DNA of 64,000 nt from positions 23,436,001 to 23,500,000 of the forward strand of contig NC_135240.1 in assembly GCF_947623445.1 (NCBI RefSeq), in the 5' to 3' direction. Below are positions 1 to 10,770 of the stretch, piece after piece. How positions within the stretch are numbered: the stretch's first letter is position 1; each line of letters begins with the position of its first letter. Both the position numbers and the translations under genes were made by a program. The stretch comes from Clavelina lepadiformis. Taxonomy: Eukaryota; Chordata; Ascidiacea; Aplousobranchia; Clavelinidae. The notes under the pieces were generated by a model, which saw only the letters and a list, made by a program, of their open reading frames with translations, did no database searches and was not told where the DNA came from.

Positions 1-585
1 ATCATGCTGGGTTGTTTTTTTGGGCCAGCTGCTTACTATATTTGGGCGATAGGGATCTTGGCTGCTGGTCAAAGTTCCACAATGACAGGCACTTATTCAG
101 GACAGTTTGTTATGGAAGGATTTCTTGATTTACGTTGGAGTCGGGCAAAGCGAATACTTCTCACGCGATCGATTGCAATTTGTCCAACACTATTACTTGC
201 TGTGTTTTCGGATATCACCCACTTGACTGGATTGAATGACCTGCTTAATGTTTTGCAAAGTCTTCAACTGCCATTTGCACTTGTACCAGTTCTACATTTT
301 ACAAGCATGACCACGATTATGGGAGAATTTACCAATAATTTGGCCTGGAAAATAATTGGTGGGCTAATATCATTGATAGTCATAATAATCAACATGTATT
401 TTGTAGTTATATACATTCAAGAATTACAAGTTGCGCTTGTTGTGGTAGTTAGTGTTGTTGTTGTATTTTATCTCTTGTTTGTTGCATACTTAGTTTGGTT
501 AATGTTGAAAGTTGTAATTGATTGCCGAAAAGTGAATACCGACTATGTTTTACAAGAAAATGAAGATTTTAGCGGAAGTACCTAA
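1..585 (+). CDS. SLC11A: NRAMP/SLC11 metal-ion transporter, copy 1 (3' part only)
   Basis: C-terminal 194 residues of a proton-coupled divalent-metal transporter (Fe2+/Mn2+ type) of endosomal or plasma membranes; the 5' part lies before the window. The frame is open from base 1 and stops at 583-585. Visible: the conserved transport motif of the family ([15 protein letters not shown], around bases 61-105), the [15 protein letters not shown] helix, and two further hydrophobic helices before a short polar tail. No intron interrupts the visible part, although vertebrate SLC11 genes are intron-rich. It is very similar to the complete copy at 10771-12513, including the tail [15 protein letters not shown], so the two are recent duplicates. 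Unlike that copy it keeps the family Gln of the GQSS motif and the Gln of SLQLPF. No disruption is seen, so it is probably functional. SLC11A1 versus SLC11A2 cannot be assigned. Confidence 0.93.
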   Translation: MMLGCFFGPAAYYIWAIGILAAGQSSTMTGTYSGQFVMEGFLDLRWSRAKRILLTRSIAICPTLLLAVFSDITHLTGLNDLLNVLQSLQLPFALVPVLHFTSMTTIMGEFTNNLAWKIIGGLISLIVIIINMYFVVIYIQELQVALVVVVSVVVVFYLLFVAYLVWLMLKVVIDCRKVNTDYVLQENEDFSGST

Positions 586-1273
586 CTGAAGTATTTTTTA
601 TACTACAAGTGGATTACCTTTTACACTATTTTGTCCTGGTGAAGTAAAATATTATCATTTCAGGACTTTGCATTTGTATGCTTTATATTTAAGTATAATA
701 CATTTTTGATTTCATTGTGCCTTTACTGACTTACAGTACAAGTAAGTCATCTTTGATTTGCTTTAATGTAGGGTTTGTGCAATAAGTCTTTTGATAACTT
801 TTGATAACTTTGTCACTTCAACTAACTTTAATTCATGTTTTAAGTAGTACAGATTTATATATGTATCAATATCTCATAAGTCATACTATATTGTACATCA
901 AATGGTAGCAAATTTCACAGATTCAAGCTTGCATAACACAATCTATGTATATATTTCGGGTTCATCAGAGATATACTTCTCACCTTCATTTAGAATTATT
1001 TATTGCGTCATAATATTAAGATATGCTGCTTATAAACAACTTTTTCTGCAATGCTCATTAATATTTGTGATTTTTGTTCAGAATGAGTCAGTTATTCTAT
1101 TCAATGTCATCCTTTTTCTTAAATGTAATTCTTGTGGTATTACAAATTATCTTAATATGTTGCATGTGTTATGAAGTCTGAATATGTTAAGCATGATATG
1201 TAAGTATTTAAATATATCATATGTGTGTACTGTCAAACCAGGCATTGTAAATGTTTCAGAGAAAATAGAAAAA
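586..1273 (+). other. NRAMP copy 1 3' UTR and spacer before AP4M1
   Basis: No convincing coding sequence. The first 250 bases resemble the 3' flank of NRAMP copy 2: a TGTGCCTTTACTGA(C/A)TTACA segment and a GTTTGTGCAATAAG segment (AATAAG at 781-786) recur, so this is probably copy-1 3' UTR with a variant poly(A) signal. An open frame at 902-1174 lacks coding character and is not called. Confidence 0.6.
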
Positions 1274-2602
1274 ATGTTAAATGGGGTGTTTTTTTCAAGC
1301 CTTGCTGGCGAGACACTTATACAAAAACAACTTCTTTCTTCAACTGTGAAATGGCAACCTGAGGTTTTTGCTGGTTGGTTGAAAAAGTGCAATGTTGGGC
1401 CTCCGAAATGTGCTGTACATAATGGGATGCATTACATTCACATCCGATCTGGCAAGGTTTATATTGTGGTCGTGACAGATAGTAGTAATGCCTCTCCCTT
1501 TGTTATTGTGGACTATTTGCATAGATTGTCCGAAATTTTAACTGATCTACTGGGAACACCCACACCGGAATCATTGTTGGATAACATTGGACTTGTCTAT
1601 GAACTTCTCAGTGAGTCAACCTGCGCGGGGTTTCCAAAACTAACTGATACAACGAAGCTTAAGCCTTTTCTTTCAAGTACAGTTATTCAACCAAATAAAT
1701 CTGATGATTTGCTAAGTATGTTGCCAGATAATCTATTCGGCATTGCTGAAAAAGAAAAACGTGAAATTCCTAGTCAGTCATCCAAGAAGCCATTGCTTAA
1801 TAACAAAATTGAAACTCAGAAAAATGAAGTCTACATTGACTTGATCGAAACCTTGTCTGTTATTTTTGACGCAAGTGGAAATTTAATGCTCTGCAATATC
1901 ATTGGGAAACTAAATGTAAAAAGCTATTTGTCCGGTGATGCAAACATGACCATTTCATTTAATCAGCCAAATGGTGAACTTTCCCAAGCTATTACTCATT
2001 CCTCTGTAAATAAAAGTAACCTACCTCAAGATATAAAAATGCAGGTATCTCCCGGTAACTTTCATGCTTTGTCATATAATCTATCAAACATCGGAGAAAG
2101 TGTGTCTATGCCATTTACATTGTATTCAAGCATCATGCCTTATCCTCAAGATAAGATGTTAACACTTAGTTTAAAGATTCACTGCGACTTACCAGTGAGG
2201 CATCCTGCAATGAACTTGGTTGGAAAAATTGCCATTCCGGAATGTGCAGTGAGTGCAAGTGGTATTTCAAGCCTAGTCAATATTACTTTTAATCATGACA
2301 GAAAGCGAAGTGAATACTGCTTTAGTTGTCCACTGTTTCCTGGCAATTCTCATCATACTGTAACAGTCAAACTTATACTGTCATCATGGACAGCTGCAAT
2401 GGTTTTCGAGCTTGACAAAGTTTTGTTGCAATTTGAAGCCCCTATGATGTGTCATTCTGAAATAAAAATAACAGACTTAAAAGTTAAAAGTGTTAATACT
2501 TCAAGTTTACAAATTAACAAGTGGGTGCGATATTTGACATTTGCTAATTCATATGAATTTTATTTAAAAGACGACTGGTTTCCTCACACTGAAATGATAT
2601 AG
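1274..2602 (+). CDS. AP4M1: AP-4 complex subunit mu (mu4-adaptin), single exon
   Basis: Medium chain of the AP-4 clathrin-independent adaptor that recognises tyrosine-type sorting signals at the trans-Golgi network. 442 residues, against about 453 in human. Start chosen at the ATG giving MLNGVFFSSLAGETLI, which lines up with the mu4 N-terminus (QFFILSSKGDPLI); 30 upstream in-frame codons look non-coding. Domains: longin domain at about residues 1-140 (MHYIHIRSGKVYIVVVT, then IGLVYELLSE), linker, and mu-homology domain from about residue 182 (QKNEVYIDLIETLSVIFDASG) to the end, with the mu4-like terminal KWVRYL near residue 416. The reading frame is unbroken with no intron, whereas the vertebrate gene has many, so this is either intron loss or a retrocopy that remains intact. 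It sits between two NRAMP copies. A possible poly(A) signal is AATAAA at 3163-3168. Confidence 0.9.
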   Translation: MLNGVFFSSLAGETLIQKQLLSSTVKWQPEVFAGWLKKCNVGPPKCAVHNGMHYIHIRSGKVYIVVVTDSSNASPFVIVDYLHRLSEILTDLLGTPTPESLLDNIGLVYELLSESTCAGFPKLTDTTKLKPFLSSTVIQPNKSDDLLSMLPDNLFGIAEKEKREIPSQSSKKPLLNNKIETQKNEVYIDLIETLSVIFDASGNLMLCNIIGKLNVKSYLSGDANMTISFNQPNGELSQAITHSSVNKSNLPQDIKMQVSPGNFHALSYNLSNIGESVSMPFTLYSSIMPYPQDKMLTLSLKIHCDLPVRHPAMNLVGKIAIPECAVSASGISSLVNITFNHDRKRSEYCFSCPLFPGNSHHTVTVKLILSSWTAAMVFELDKVLLQFEAPMMCHSEIKITDLKVKSVNTSSLQINKWVRYLTFANSYEFYLKDDWFPHTEMI

Positions 2603-3701
2603 AGAAAATGTCTTAATATTCAAGACGTATTTTTATTTATTTATATTATATACCTTATGCTCTGTTTACAACTTATATACATGTCATGTACAGTTTTATA
2701 CCTTGCTTGTAGTGGATGCATGTTTAATGGATGAACATACAGTATGTAACGGATATAGTCTTAATCATTTACACCTCGGATTTAGATATCAAGGATTTAT
2801 TATTGCATGTAACGGTTGCAGTAGGTTACGTTCTCAATTCCGTTTGAGGTATAACAATGCAAAATGAATTGTGTGTAATGAATCCATTCATCATTGCAAT
2901 AACTGTTTTGTTAATAAGGTCTAGTGTAGTTCAATCGCTATTGAGAAGGTATGTCATAGCATAATTCACTACAGGCAAGTGCAGGTGTTTTACCGTCATA
3001 TTTAGCATCTTAATTTTTTTATGCGTAGCTGGCGCGAAGACTGTGATTGTTGCGATTCTTGTCGCGTAGTGTATAAGCACTAACATAAGAAACCATAAAA
3101 CTAGCTTCAATAGGATATTTTCGAGAGTATTCCGAAAGACCTACATCCTATGATACATTCCAAATAAAAACATTTATGAATGGACTCTTAAACATTTAGC
3201 ACTTGACAAAAATAACAAAACATTTTTGCAACTTCTCATCGTTAACAATATGCAAGAGTTGAATTCTTGCATTTATTTTAACATGGCACGCGACAATGTA
3301 ACAACGTAGGCACACATACTCAGGCCAAGAAACTTTATCCAGTTAACACTGTATCTGCTTATTGGTTAAGGCTGTTATCGAATGTCGGCAGGGAAGAAAA
3401 TTATTCGGGTTCATGCCAACTTGAATATCGTGCTGGTCGACAAGAACGACTTCTTTTTAATACTTGTATTAACAATAAAAAGTTGCCGAGATCTTTTTAC
3501 AACATGATCGACGCAATCACTAAAAAATTTGCTTGTTTTAAAAAATAAGGTGCTTTGAAGCAGGCCCATCAACACTTGAGTTTCATTTAGTAGAAGCCGC
3601 ATAACCACATTGGGAGTAATGAGTAATCAAACTATTTTGGTTGACCATTTTAATTTTGAACATGCATAACTTAGCTTTCAGCCTTCCAATACTATCGAGG
3701 T
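2603..3701. other. AP4M1 3' flank, no gene seen
   Basis: AT-rich sequence without a supported gene. AATAAA at 3163-3168 could end the AP4M1 transcript. Short minus-strand frames here have no recognisable product. Confidence 0.5.
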
Positions 3702-4399
3702 CAGGTGTCTTCAACCTTTTTTGTGAAATCACCCCCTTTTCAGAGTTCTGGGTCAAAATCGCCACTGTGATTATTTTTCTACGAATGTAGGCTACTTGCT
3801 TCTTGCGATATACTATACGCTTTAAAGTTATCACAAAAAAGAAAGAACAATCAGAAACAAGCACATTTTATTCAGATAACAGCATGTTCAAGCTAATGCG
3901 ACCCTTGTGCCTGGTGTTTTTTTGCAAGACTAGTAAACGCTGATTGTAAGCAAGAAAGCTTAAGTCGTAGGCTATTGCATTTCACGCTGGGGTTATTTTG
4001 AATTCGGCGAGTTCATAATGCAATGTAGATAACATGTTTATAAAATAGGATGGCAATTCATTAGGTTATCTTAGTACAATGAGTTCAAAACTGCAAGTTG
4101 GATAACATGTTTCCAGAACAGGTTGTCAATCAACTATTCTTCGATTGGATAACAATTGTGTCGTGAACTGAGAATGAACTTATGGCAAGTATGATGTTAT
4201 ATTGTTATGCAATAATAGAGCGGTAGATAGCAGATACGTACATAAATATAACATCACAACTTGGAAGACAATGGAAATCGCATCTTCCGCCCCCTTAAAA
4301 AATAGAATCGCTCCCCAACTTCACAAGTTGTCACAATTGCCCCCTTGATAGACAATATCGCTCCCTGGGGGGCGATTTCGCCCCCATTGAATAACCCTG
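3702..4399. mobile_element. Non-autonomous hAT-like element (MITE)
   Basis: Starts CAGGTGTCTTCAACCTTTTT and ends ...TTGAATAACCCTG, giving imperfect terminal inverted repeats of the hAT kind (CAGGG.TTCAA). Eight-base flanks match at 6 of 8 positions: ATCGAGGT (3694-3701) and ATCTAGAT (4400-4407), as expected of an old hAT target-site duplication. The right end carries repeated CGCCCCC/GGGGGCG blocks like those in the hAT at 28357. No transposase frame. Confidence 0.6.
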
Positions 4400-5217
4400 A
4401 TCTAGATGAAACTTTGAAAATTTAAGTTAGTATGCGAAAAAATGCTACATAAAATGCAAGCAGGCAAAATATCATATAGGCCTACTGCCATATTTTCAAA
4501 ATTGCGTTTATGTTCATACAAAGTTACCAACGAAGAAAACGATCGTAATAAAGTATTTTACTTCATCGATTGATTGTTTGTTAAAAGAATAAGCTTACAC
4601 AAAGATGTTAACTTGAAATTTATTGCGCCGGTATAATTGGAAGATGATAAAACTGTTTTACAAGTTATGCATAATTTATAATATTTCCAATTTGCCTCTA
4701 CGTATGTTAACAAAATTGCAAGACAGTTTATTAAATGTAAAGTGTTCGATTTGTTTGTAATAGAATAAATTATTATGATGCAAAAATCCCCTGCAATACC
4801 ATACCAAATGTATTTCATCAACAAACAATTCACGTCATAACGCTTTATAAGAAAAGCATTACATGTGACATGTGGGCTTAAGTAAAAATGTTGGGATGCG
4901 ACCCTTTGTAACTTAATGGGTTATTATTAGGGCAAGTTTTTGTTGCGCTAAAATCATGAGAAAGTTGCACTTAATTTTAACAAAAGTTGCAGTAAAAAGT
5001 TGCATTTATGCACAAGTTTTTTAAAATTATTAGGGTATGAGATACTCGAAAGGTTCCGTTGTATAACCTAACAGTTTAAGATTTGCAGGGTGTCTGCCTG
5101 TTCCGTTTCTTTCTCCGCTATTCAATCGATCATGCATACATTTTTATGTTCTTTAGGTTTGAAACCTACATGACAGCATTTGGATTACGTCTAATTTGGT
5201 ACTTTCCCATTTTATGA

Positions 5218-5499
5218 ACGGCCTGGCGAGACCGCCGAAAATTACATTTTTTGCCGGTACGCAGCAAGAAAATAACGCAATGCGGAAATAATTTTCTGCA
5301 AAAAGCCAAACAGCAAAGCGATAACCCACCCCTCTCCTCCTCCCAAAACAAGTCAAATACCACACCCCAAACCCCCTAGGTCTACAAACTTGATCCAAGG
5401 CATTGCAGCAAAACTCAGTGTTGGCGACTTTAACAAAATCAATAGCCTGAAAACGATGACTCAGTGAAAAGGTAATTTTTGGCGGTTTCGCCTGGGCGT
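5218..5499. mobile_element. Nested MITE inside the 4928-5917 element
   Basis: Two arms of about 33 bases pair imperfectly. The left arm (5218-5250) contains GGCGAGACCGCCGAAAATTA; the right arm (5467-5499) contains TAATTTTTGGCGGTTTCGCC. The interior is about 215 bases. The 131-codon minus-strand frame across it has no recognisable product and is explained by the element. Target duplication not clear. Confidence 0.5.
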
Positions 5500-5606
5500 A
5501 AGTGAAATCGGAAAGGACCTCATATTTAAACGACAATGAATTAATCAAGCGATCTATTTACATACAGTGACAAATATTTCCACACATTGTCTGGGGAGAA
5601 ATGGCG

Positions 5607-5700
5607 ATCGTTTGCATGTTATGCATGCAAAGGCATACATATGCATATGCAAATGCACATTATGCATAAATAGTTATGCATGCTTGCATGTTGCATTTAT
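5607..5700. repeat. ATGCAT/TGCATA-rich patch
   Basis: A run of overlapping palindromic ATGCAT, TGCATGC and ATGCATATGC words (about ten in 95 bases). Low-complexity alternating purine-pyrimidine sequence inside the 4928-5917 element; function unknown. Confidence 0.6.
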
Positions 5701-5917
5701 AGCATGTTTTTTAAATCACTCCTTTACATTTTGCGCAATATATACTTGATAAAAGTTGCAGTAAAAAGTTGCATGAAAAATAGAAAAAAGTTGCAAAAAG
5801 TTGCAATATAAAATTCCTACAAACAGCTTTAAACATCATACTACATAAATTCTGAGTATTTAGGAAGCTGCCGGAAGCTGTAAAAAAAAGTTGCAAAAGT
5901 TGCAAAAACTTGCCCTA

Positions 5918-7058
5918 GTTATTATAAATGATAGTTTTACATGTTTTGAGTTAGTACGATGATTTTCGCTCAGTATTTTTTGCATGACTATGTTCGGCAG
6001 TGAAACCGGACTGAATAAATATATTCATAAAACGATTCACCTACTTTGTATTTAGGATAATCCAGAGTAATAAATTTTCACCGATTGACAGATTACGAAC
6101 GAAACCAAAATTTTTCTTTAACGTCCATTTTTTTCTTGCAATTCAAATTGTTGAAATAGCTTATACTGTGGATAGCCTATAGGTCTAGATGTGTGTATAA
6201 ATTACGTAAGGAAATATTTTTATATTAGCAATTACATTAACGCTATGGATTTTAACATTATTGATAAAACGATGAAAAATATTTTAGTACGATCATTTCT
6301 TTTGTTGCTAATTTTGCATGAAAATTAATACTCAAATGAAAGATTGGCTAACGAAACGTATGGCAAAATTTTCTGTATTCTATCCTAAAAGTTTCATCCT
6401 TGTAGCATTTGTAAGTTTTAAGTTATAGGGCTATAGGCTATTCACTTTCAAAATTGGCTTTGATTTATGACAATTATGTGTCGTGAAGTCTTAAGAACCA
6501 TTACTCTGTGTAAAAACGGAAACAGATTTAATACTGCAGAGGTTATTAATGCAGATGCAGAGCTTATCTGTCTTAACTTATGTTATGTTATCTTAATTTA
6601 CCTGTTGAATTAATTATCTGACTCTATTGTTGCGTGCGGTTAGAATACTCTAACCTCTTGTCAGCCGAAAGATTTTAATATTACAACATATATACAGTAG
6701 TTTACAAGAAAAGGTTTTTATTGTAGGTGCTGTACACTTTCTCAATATTACGCATAATCAAAAACATAGTAATACCACTGCTTATAAGATGTCTATTGAG
6801 TTGCTATCACCATGACTTGCGTAGTAAGCTCATATGACTCTCTCTGTATATCTCCATCTGTGTGTCTGCTCGCTGGTAGTGGTAGAAGTGCGAGCTTATA
6901 AAATGTGAAGTGATGGGACTGAAAATATTCGACAAGAAAAACGCAGCATTTCAGAAGAAGATGCGAAGCGTGTGCAGCGAAGAACACAATGTGTTGCCGA
7001 TGGGAGTTACATGCAGTTGAAGCTGACGTGTAGATAAATTATTATCAGTAAAAAGTTA
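5918..7058. other. AT-rich spacer, nothing recognised
   Basis: Between the MITE and the pogo element. Only short frames without family resemblance; no RNA gene or repeat boundary could be supported. Confidence 0.4.
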
Positions 7059-7233
7059 CCGTCAACCGGGGTTACTATGATAAGATTCAGGACATTTCTT
7101 TGCCTCCTCTCTCACATGTTGCTCAAAAAGGGTCTGTTTCTTGAATGAGTAACACTTTGGTCCTAAGCTTCTCAAAAAAATAGAAAAAATTCATTTTTAT
7201 GTTTTCACACTTTTTATTCAACTTTAAAAAACT

Positions 7234-7267
7234 ATCGTAGTAGCCCCTGGGTTGGGGCTACTACGAT
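7234..7267. repeat. 14-bp perfect hairpin in the pogo element
   Basis: ATCGTAGTAGCCCC and GGGGCTACTACGAT flank a 6-base loop. The stem resembles the element terminal repeats, so it is probably a partial internal TIR duplication. Confidence 0.75.
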
Positions 7268-7385
7268 AATACATTGTAAATACCTAAAATGTTCATTGTA
7301 GCCCTCCCTTGGGGCTTTTCTAATAGTTTTTTGCATTAAACAAAACATCACAGCAATAAAAAACATAAGTGTCAAAAAAACATTG

Positions 7386-8311
7386 TTAAGCACAGCTGCA
7401 ATAATCGGAGGCACTCAATCCACCATTGTCTCTGAGGCAGATTTTGTGATACCACAAATCACAATTGTCACATCCCTCCCAATCCACATCTCTGCTTCTA
7501 CCTCGTGGAGGGTCCAAGAGGTTGCAGATGACGCAAACTTCATGATGAAATGATGAAATTGCTGCTCCTGGAGTTATCTTGGGACCACGTTTTCTTGATG
7601 CTGTTTGTCTTGGTGAAATATATGCCTCAAGCATTGTGGCGACAGCATTACCAAGCACTTCTTGAACTGGCTGAGAATTGGTAGGTGGCAGTCGCTTCAG
7701 CACTTGCTCTCGGTCTTTTGGGAAAATTCCACAGGCTTTAAACCCTGCGACCAAATTTTGCTGCTTTTCTTTCAACCCATCACAGAGTCTTTTGAGCAAC
7801 ATAGGAAAAATATTCTTCGGAATGGAGTTTTTGGAACGACTCTCTTTCCTCCATTCTGCTAAAATTCGACGCCACATTCGTTTACCTGGCCCAAAGACAC
7901 TGACGTCCAATGGTTGAAGGAGATGCGTCGCATTCGGAAGCAGGCTAACAAACTTAATGTCATTTTCCTCACAAGCCTTCAAGACTGTTTCACTAAAATG
8001 AGAGGCCAAGTTGTCACCCAGCATAATCTTGGTTCCAGAAACAAACCAAAAAATCATTTTTCAAACAAAGAAGCGTCAAACCAACCACTCACGGAATGGT
8101 CGTATAAAGCATTTTGGGGTCCATTTCGAGTCCACTCTGCATAAAGATTCTTTGACTTAAAACAGTCATTGGTGGCAAAAACTGCCCTGCACCATTTCCG
8201 CAAAACATTACGCTTATAGCCTGTTTGGACGAGGCTATTTTCCTTTCTACACGTCTCAGTCCGCCATAGTAGTATTACCATAGTTATTACCATAGTAGCC
8301 CCCAAAATCAA
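7386..8311 (-). pseudogene. pogo/Tigger-like transposase remnant with C-terminal PHD-like finger
   Basis: Two overlapping minus-strand frames (8311-8054, then 8057-7386) join by a one-base slip in an A-run near 8055, so the gene is frameshifted. The first frame gives KSKNLYAEWTRNGPQNALY and SGWFDASLF, the mid-part of DDE_1 transposases. The second gives MLGDNLASHFS (second catalytic Asp) and THLLQPLDVSVFGPGK (third Asp). The first catalytic Asp and the helix-turn-helix/CENP-B region are absent. The C-terminus holds CVIC...CDNCDLWYHKICL, a PHD-like zinc finger found in some pogo-like transposases of aquatic animals. Not active as it stands. Confidence 0.85.
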
Positions 8312-8329
8312 AGTAGCCCCGGTTGACGG

Positions 8330-9629
8330 TAAGAAGCGGGCATTTGCAATAAATATTTCTTATCAACACAGGTGCTGGAAACAACCTGGGAACGTACTAA
8401 AAGGAGTTTTCACATGAAGTTGTTTAGAGTAGGTTTCCAAATATCAATGACAGTTGAAGTGTTATCAAAATCCAAGTTTATAAACTTCAAATCAGTAACT
8501 AGAAAACACTTTTCCAAGAAATGATGTAATGGTATTAAAAATGCCACCCAGGCCGCTACAATACAAATTGCTAAAATTGAAAGATTGCCAGAGTCACAGA
8601 TGTCTGCTCCAGACAAGGCACGAAGAAAAGGATAATTCCCTGGGACCATCCAACAAAATGTCACAATGGGATTGTGGTGAATGACAGATATTAACGTTAC
8701 AGGCATCCTCTGGTTGCCGTTGGAGAGAGAGAGAGAGATAGCCCATCATGACTCCGAGATGATCTGACTCCAATAACAGTTCCGTGTTCTTCTCGACTTG
8801 CATTGCAAGTAAACCGACGTTGCCAGCAAAATGAGAAACGTTGATAAACTTGTATTGAAGCCGAAATGAATAAAATAAAGTAAATGAAAGTCTGCATGGA
8901 CACACGCGTTTATATAAGAAGCTTATACATTAATTTAGGCAATTAGCGGTATGAATAAAAACATGTGGAATGTAAAGTTTTTAAAGGGAAGTGCCCAATT
9001 GGCACGACTGTGTGGCATTAACCGCCACAGGATAAAGTGAAAAGTACCTGAGTAATGTAACATCAAAAGAAAATAGCAGAATTTTGTTGGCATTTTAAGA
9101 ATCAGCCTATTATTATCCTGTTTCAAAAATATGTTGAAAATGATTTCAGTTCTCTTTTTAGTGATGTACTCTCACCATTGGACACTTACGCTTACTAAGC
9201 TTGTCTTTATGAAAGTTCCGATAGATACACCACTCCACTCACTGTCCCACACACATCTTTTACGTGTTTTCTTGAATTCTATATCGTATTGCCCAAGTTT
9301 GAAACTGTTCGCCATGACCGCTGAGCAAGAGCATACCGGCATATTACGGTGCATTACTGCACTATACGCCAATACGTTATAATGTGTAATTGAAATATGT
9401 ACTTGCTTGACAATTGTTGTTTTATTTTAGCTGTTAGGTTTCTATAGTAATTAATATACACTGAACACTCAGCAAAAGCTATGCTGAGGTTCGGTCCTTA
9501 GTGCTTTTCCCAAATACGTTGCAAACTTTGCAATCTGGCTGCATGCTGCAATTTGGAATTTGTGACATAAAGTTTTTTAATACATTTGATCAAAATTATT
9601 ATCATGATTTTTATCTTTCACAAAGTACT
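8330..9629. other. Spacer, nothing recognised
   Basis: Contains a short (GA)n run near 8721-8738 and several short overlapping minus-strand frames (8410-9126) without family resemblance. No gene is called. Confidence 0.4.
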
Positions 9630-9840
9630 GCCTGGTCTAGTGCAGTTAAGTGCACATGTCCACTCCGTAGTCGAGTTCTTTGAGCGCTAGCCTCACAATA
9701 CATATGGCTCAGGTTCCGTGTTCGATACCCATTGACACTATGCTGTTGTAATGTCCTTGGGTAAAGCATTAATCACACTTGCTCCTGTTCAATGGACCTG
9801 GTATACAGTTCTAAATTCGGGAAATACTAGAAAAAAATGA
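9630..9840 (+). repeat. tRNA-derived SINE candidate
   Basis: Contains an A-box-like TGGTCTAGTGC (9633-9643) and a B-box-like GTTCGATACC (9720-9729), then a non-tRNA body (TTGTAATGTCCTTGGGTAAA... CTCCTGTTCAATGGACCTGG). A diverged second copy of the body, including the B-box, is at 37081-37167, which supports a dispersed family. Box spacing is long for a plain tRNA. No tRNA gene is called. Confidence 0.55.
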
Positions 9841-10770
9841 AAACACTAAAATGAAAAGTGTGTGACAATCGGAATTTGCATAAAGGCTAGCTCGTTAACC
9901 GGGGCTCAAGCAATGAGGTATCATTGCCGGTTTAAGTGGTTCAGCAACATTCCTTTGCCCGAAGATAAACATTATTATACCATACCAATCACATGATGTC
10001 ACAATTTGAGTGGCTGGGGTTTAATACTCGAATTTATGCATCCTGAGGTTGTGCACTTCTGGACTAGACTCGTACTATGAATAAAAGTAAGCAGTTAAAT
10101 AGTACGTAGTATAATTTAGTCTCAGTCATTGTTTTAAAAAGTTTGTACTGTTATTCATGAAGATTTGTTGCAAGCTTACAGCCACAGAAGTTTATTCAGA
10201 AAAAAGTTAGAAAATTCTTAATTCAGGTTGAGCATTGTAATATTTTTAAGGCTTTCAGACTCAATTATTATTCAGCAGAGGAAGTTGTTTGTTCAAAGTT
10301 ATTTTTTGCAATTTTTTATTAACTTATAGTATAATATTGTAAAGTACTTTAGTAACCTAGATTTATTTTCTTAAGCTTTTGGTTAGATCGAACATCAAAT
10401 AATTCCTTAAATGGCTGAAACCACCTTTTTACATACATATACTTTGAAACAAATAGCCTATTTACAGTTATTTGGTTATTTTTATTTTAAAACTACCAAT
10501 GTGCAAAAAATATTCTGTTTGATATCATTGCAGTTTCCAGTGATGGAATCATGGTCTCTTGCTTTGTGACAATAACCACACATAACAACAAAAATTGCAT
10601 TGTATTTTTTACTACAAATGTCTCATACTTCCATTTGATTGATTTAAGTAATTGTTTGAACTGAATCTCAGAATTTGCGGGGTCTTTACCAAATCAGTAT
10701 CAATCAATTACGCTATTCATTAACCTCTTGCGCAGTGATAAATCAGTGCAAACAGCATAACCAAAACAAT
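9841..10770. other. Upstream region of NRAMP copy 2
   Basis: No coding sequence. A splice-acceptor-like TGAATCTCAG ends near 10672, about 100 bases before the chosen start, so the 5' UTR may be spliced even though the coding region is not. Confidence 0.4.

Larger units (their letters stand above)
4928..5917. mobile_element. MITE-like element with 15-bp perfect inverted ends
   Basis: Ends TAGGGCAAGTTTTTG (4928-4942) and CAAAAACTTGCCCTA (5903-5917), exact reverse complements. Both subterminal parts contain AAAGTTGCAGTAAAAAGTT, followed on the right by further AAAGTTGCA repeats. It has no transposase and houses another inverted-repeat element at 5218-5499. Terminal TA could be a TA target duplication of the mariner/pogo type. 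Confidence 0.6.
7059..8329 (-). mobile_element. Degenerate pogo/Tigger-type DNA transposon
   Basis: Terminal inverted repeats CCGTCAACCGGGG(T/C)TACT at both ends, each flanked by TA (7057-7058 and 8330-8331), the hallmark TA target site of Tc1/mariner/pogo elements. The minus strand carries remnants of a DDE transposase (see 7386-8311). The element is about 1.27 kb, shorter than full-length pogo elements, and the N-terminal DNA-binding part is missing. Extra copies of the terminal GTAGCCCC/GGGGCTAC motif lie inside both ends. Confidence 0.85.

Noticed and set aside
1184..1273. Upstream in-frame extension of AP4M1 from 1184
   Set aside because: The extra 30 residues have no counterpart in mu4; the family N-terminus aligns from the ATG at 1274.
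1184..2602. First impression that this ORF is AP-5 mu (AP5M1)
   Set aside because: MHYIHIRSGKVYIVVVT, QKNEVYIDLIETLSV and KWVRYL match AP-4 mu, not AP-5 mu.
5153..5548. 131-codon minus-strand frame
   Set aside because: Lies across an inverted-repeat MITE and has no recognisable family.
9630..9730. A tRNA gene
   Set aside because: Boxes A and B are too far apart and no cloverleaf with paired acceptor stem was found; a SINE head is more likely.
10675..10770. Start of NRAMP copy 2 at the first in-frame ATG
   Set aside because: Adds 32 residues without family similarity; a splice-acceptor-like site lies at about 10672; MNSTEEA at 10771 is preferred.
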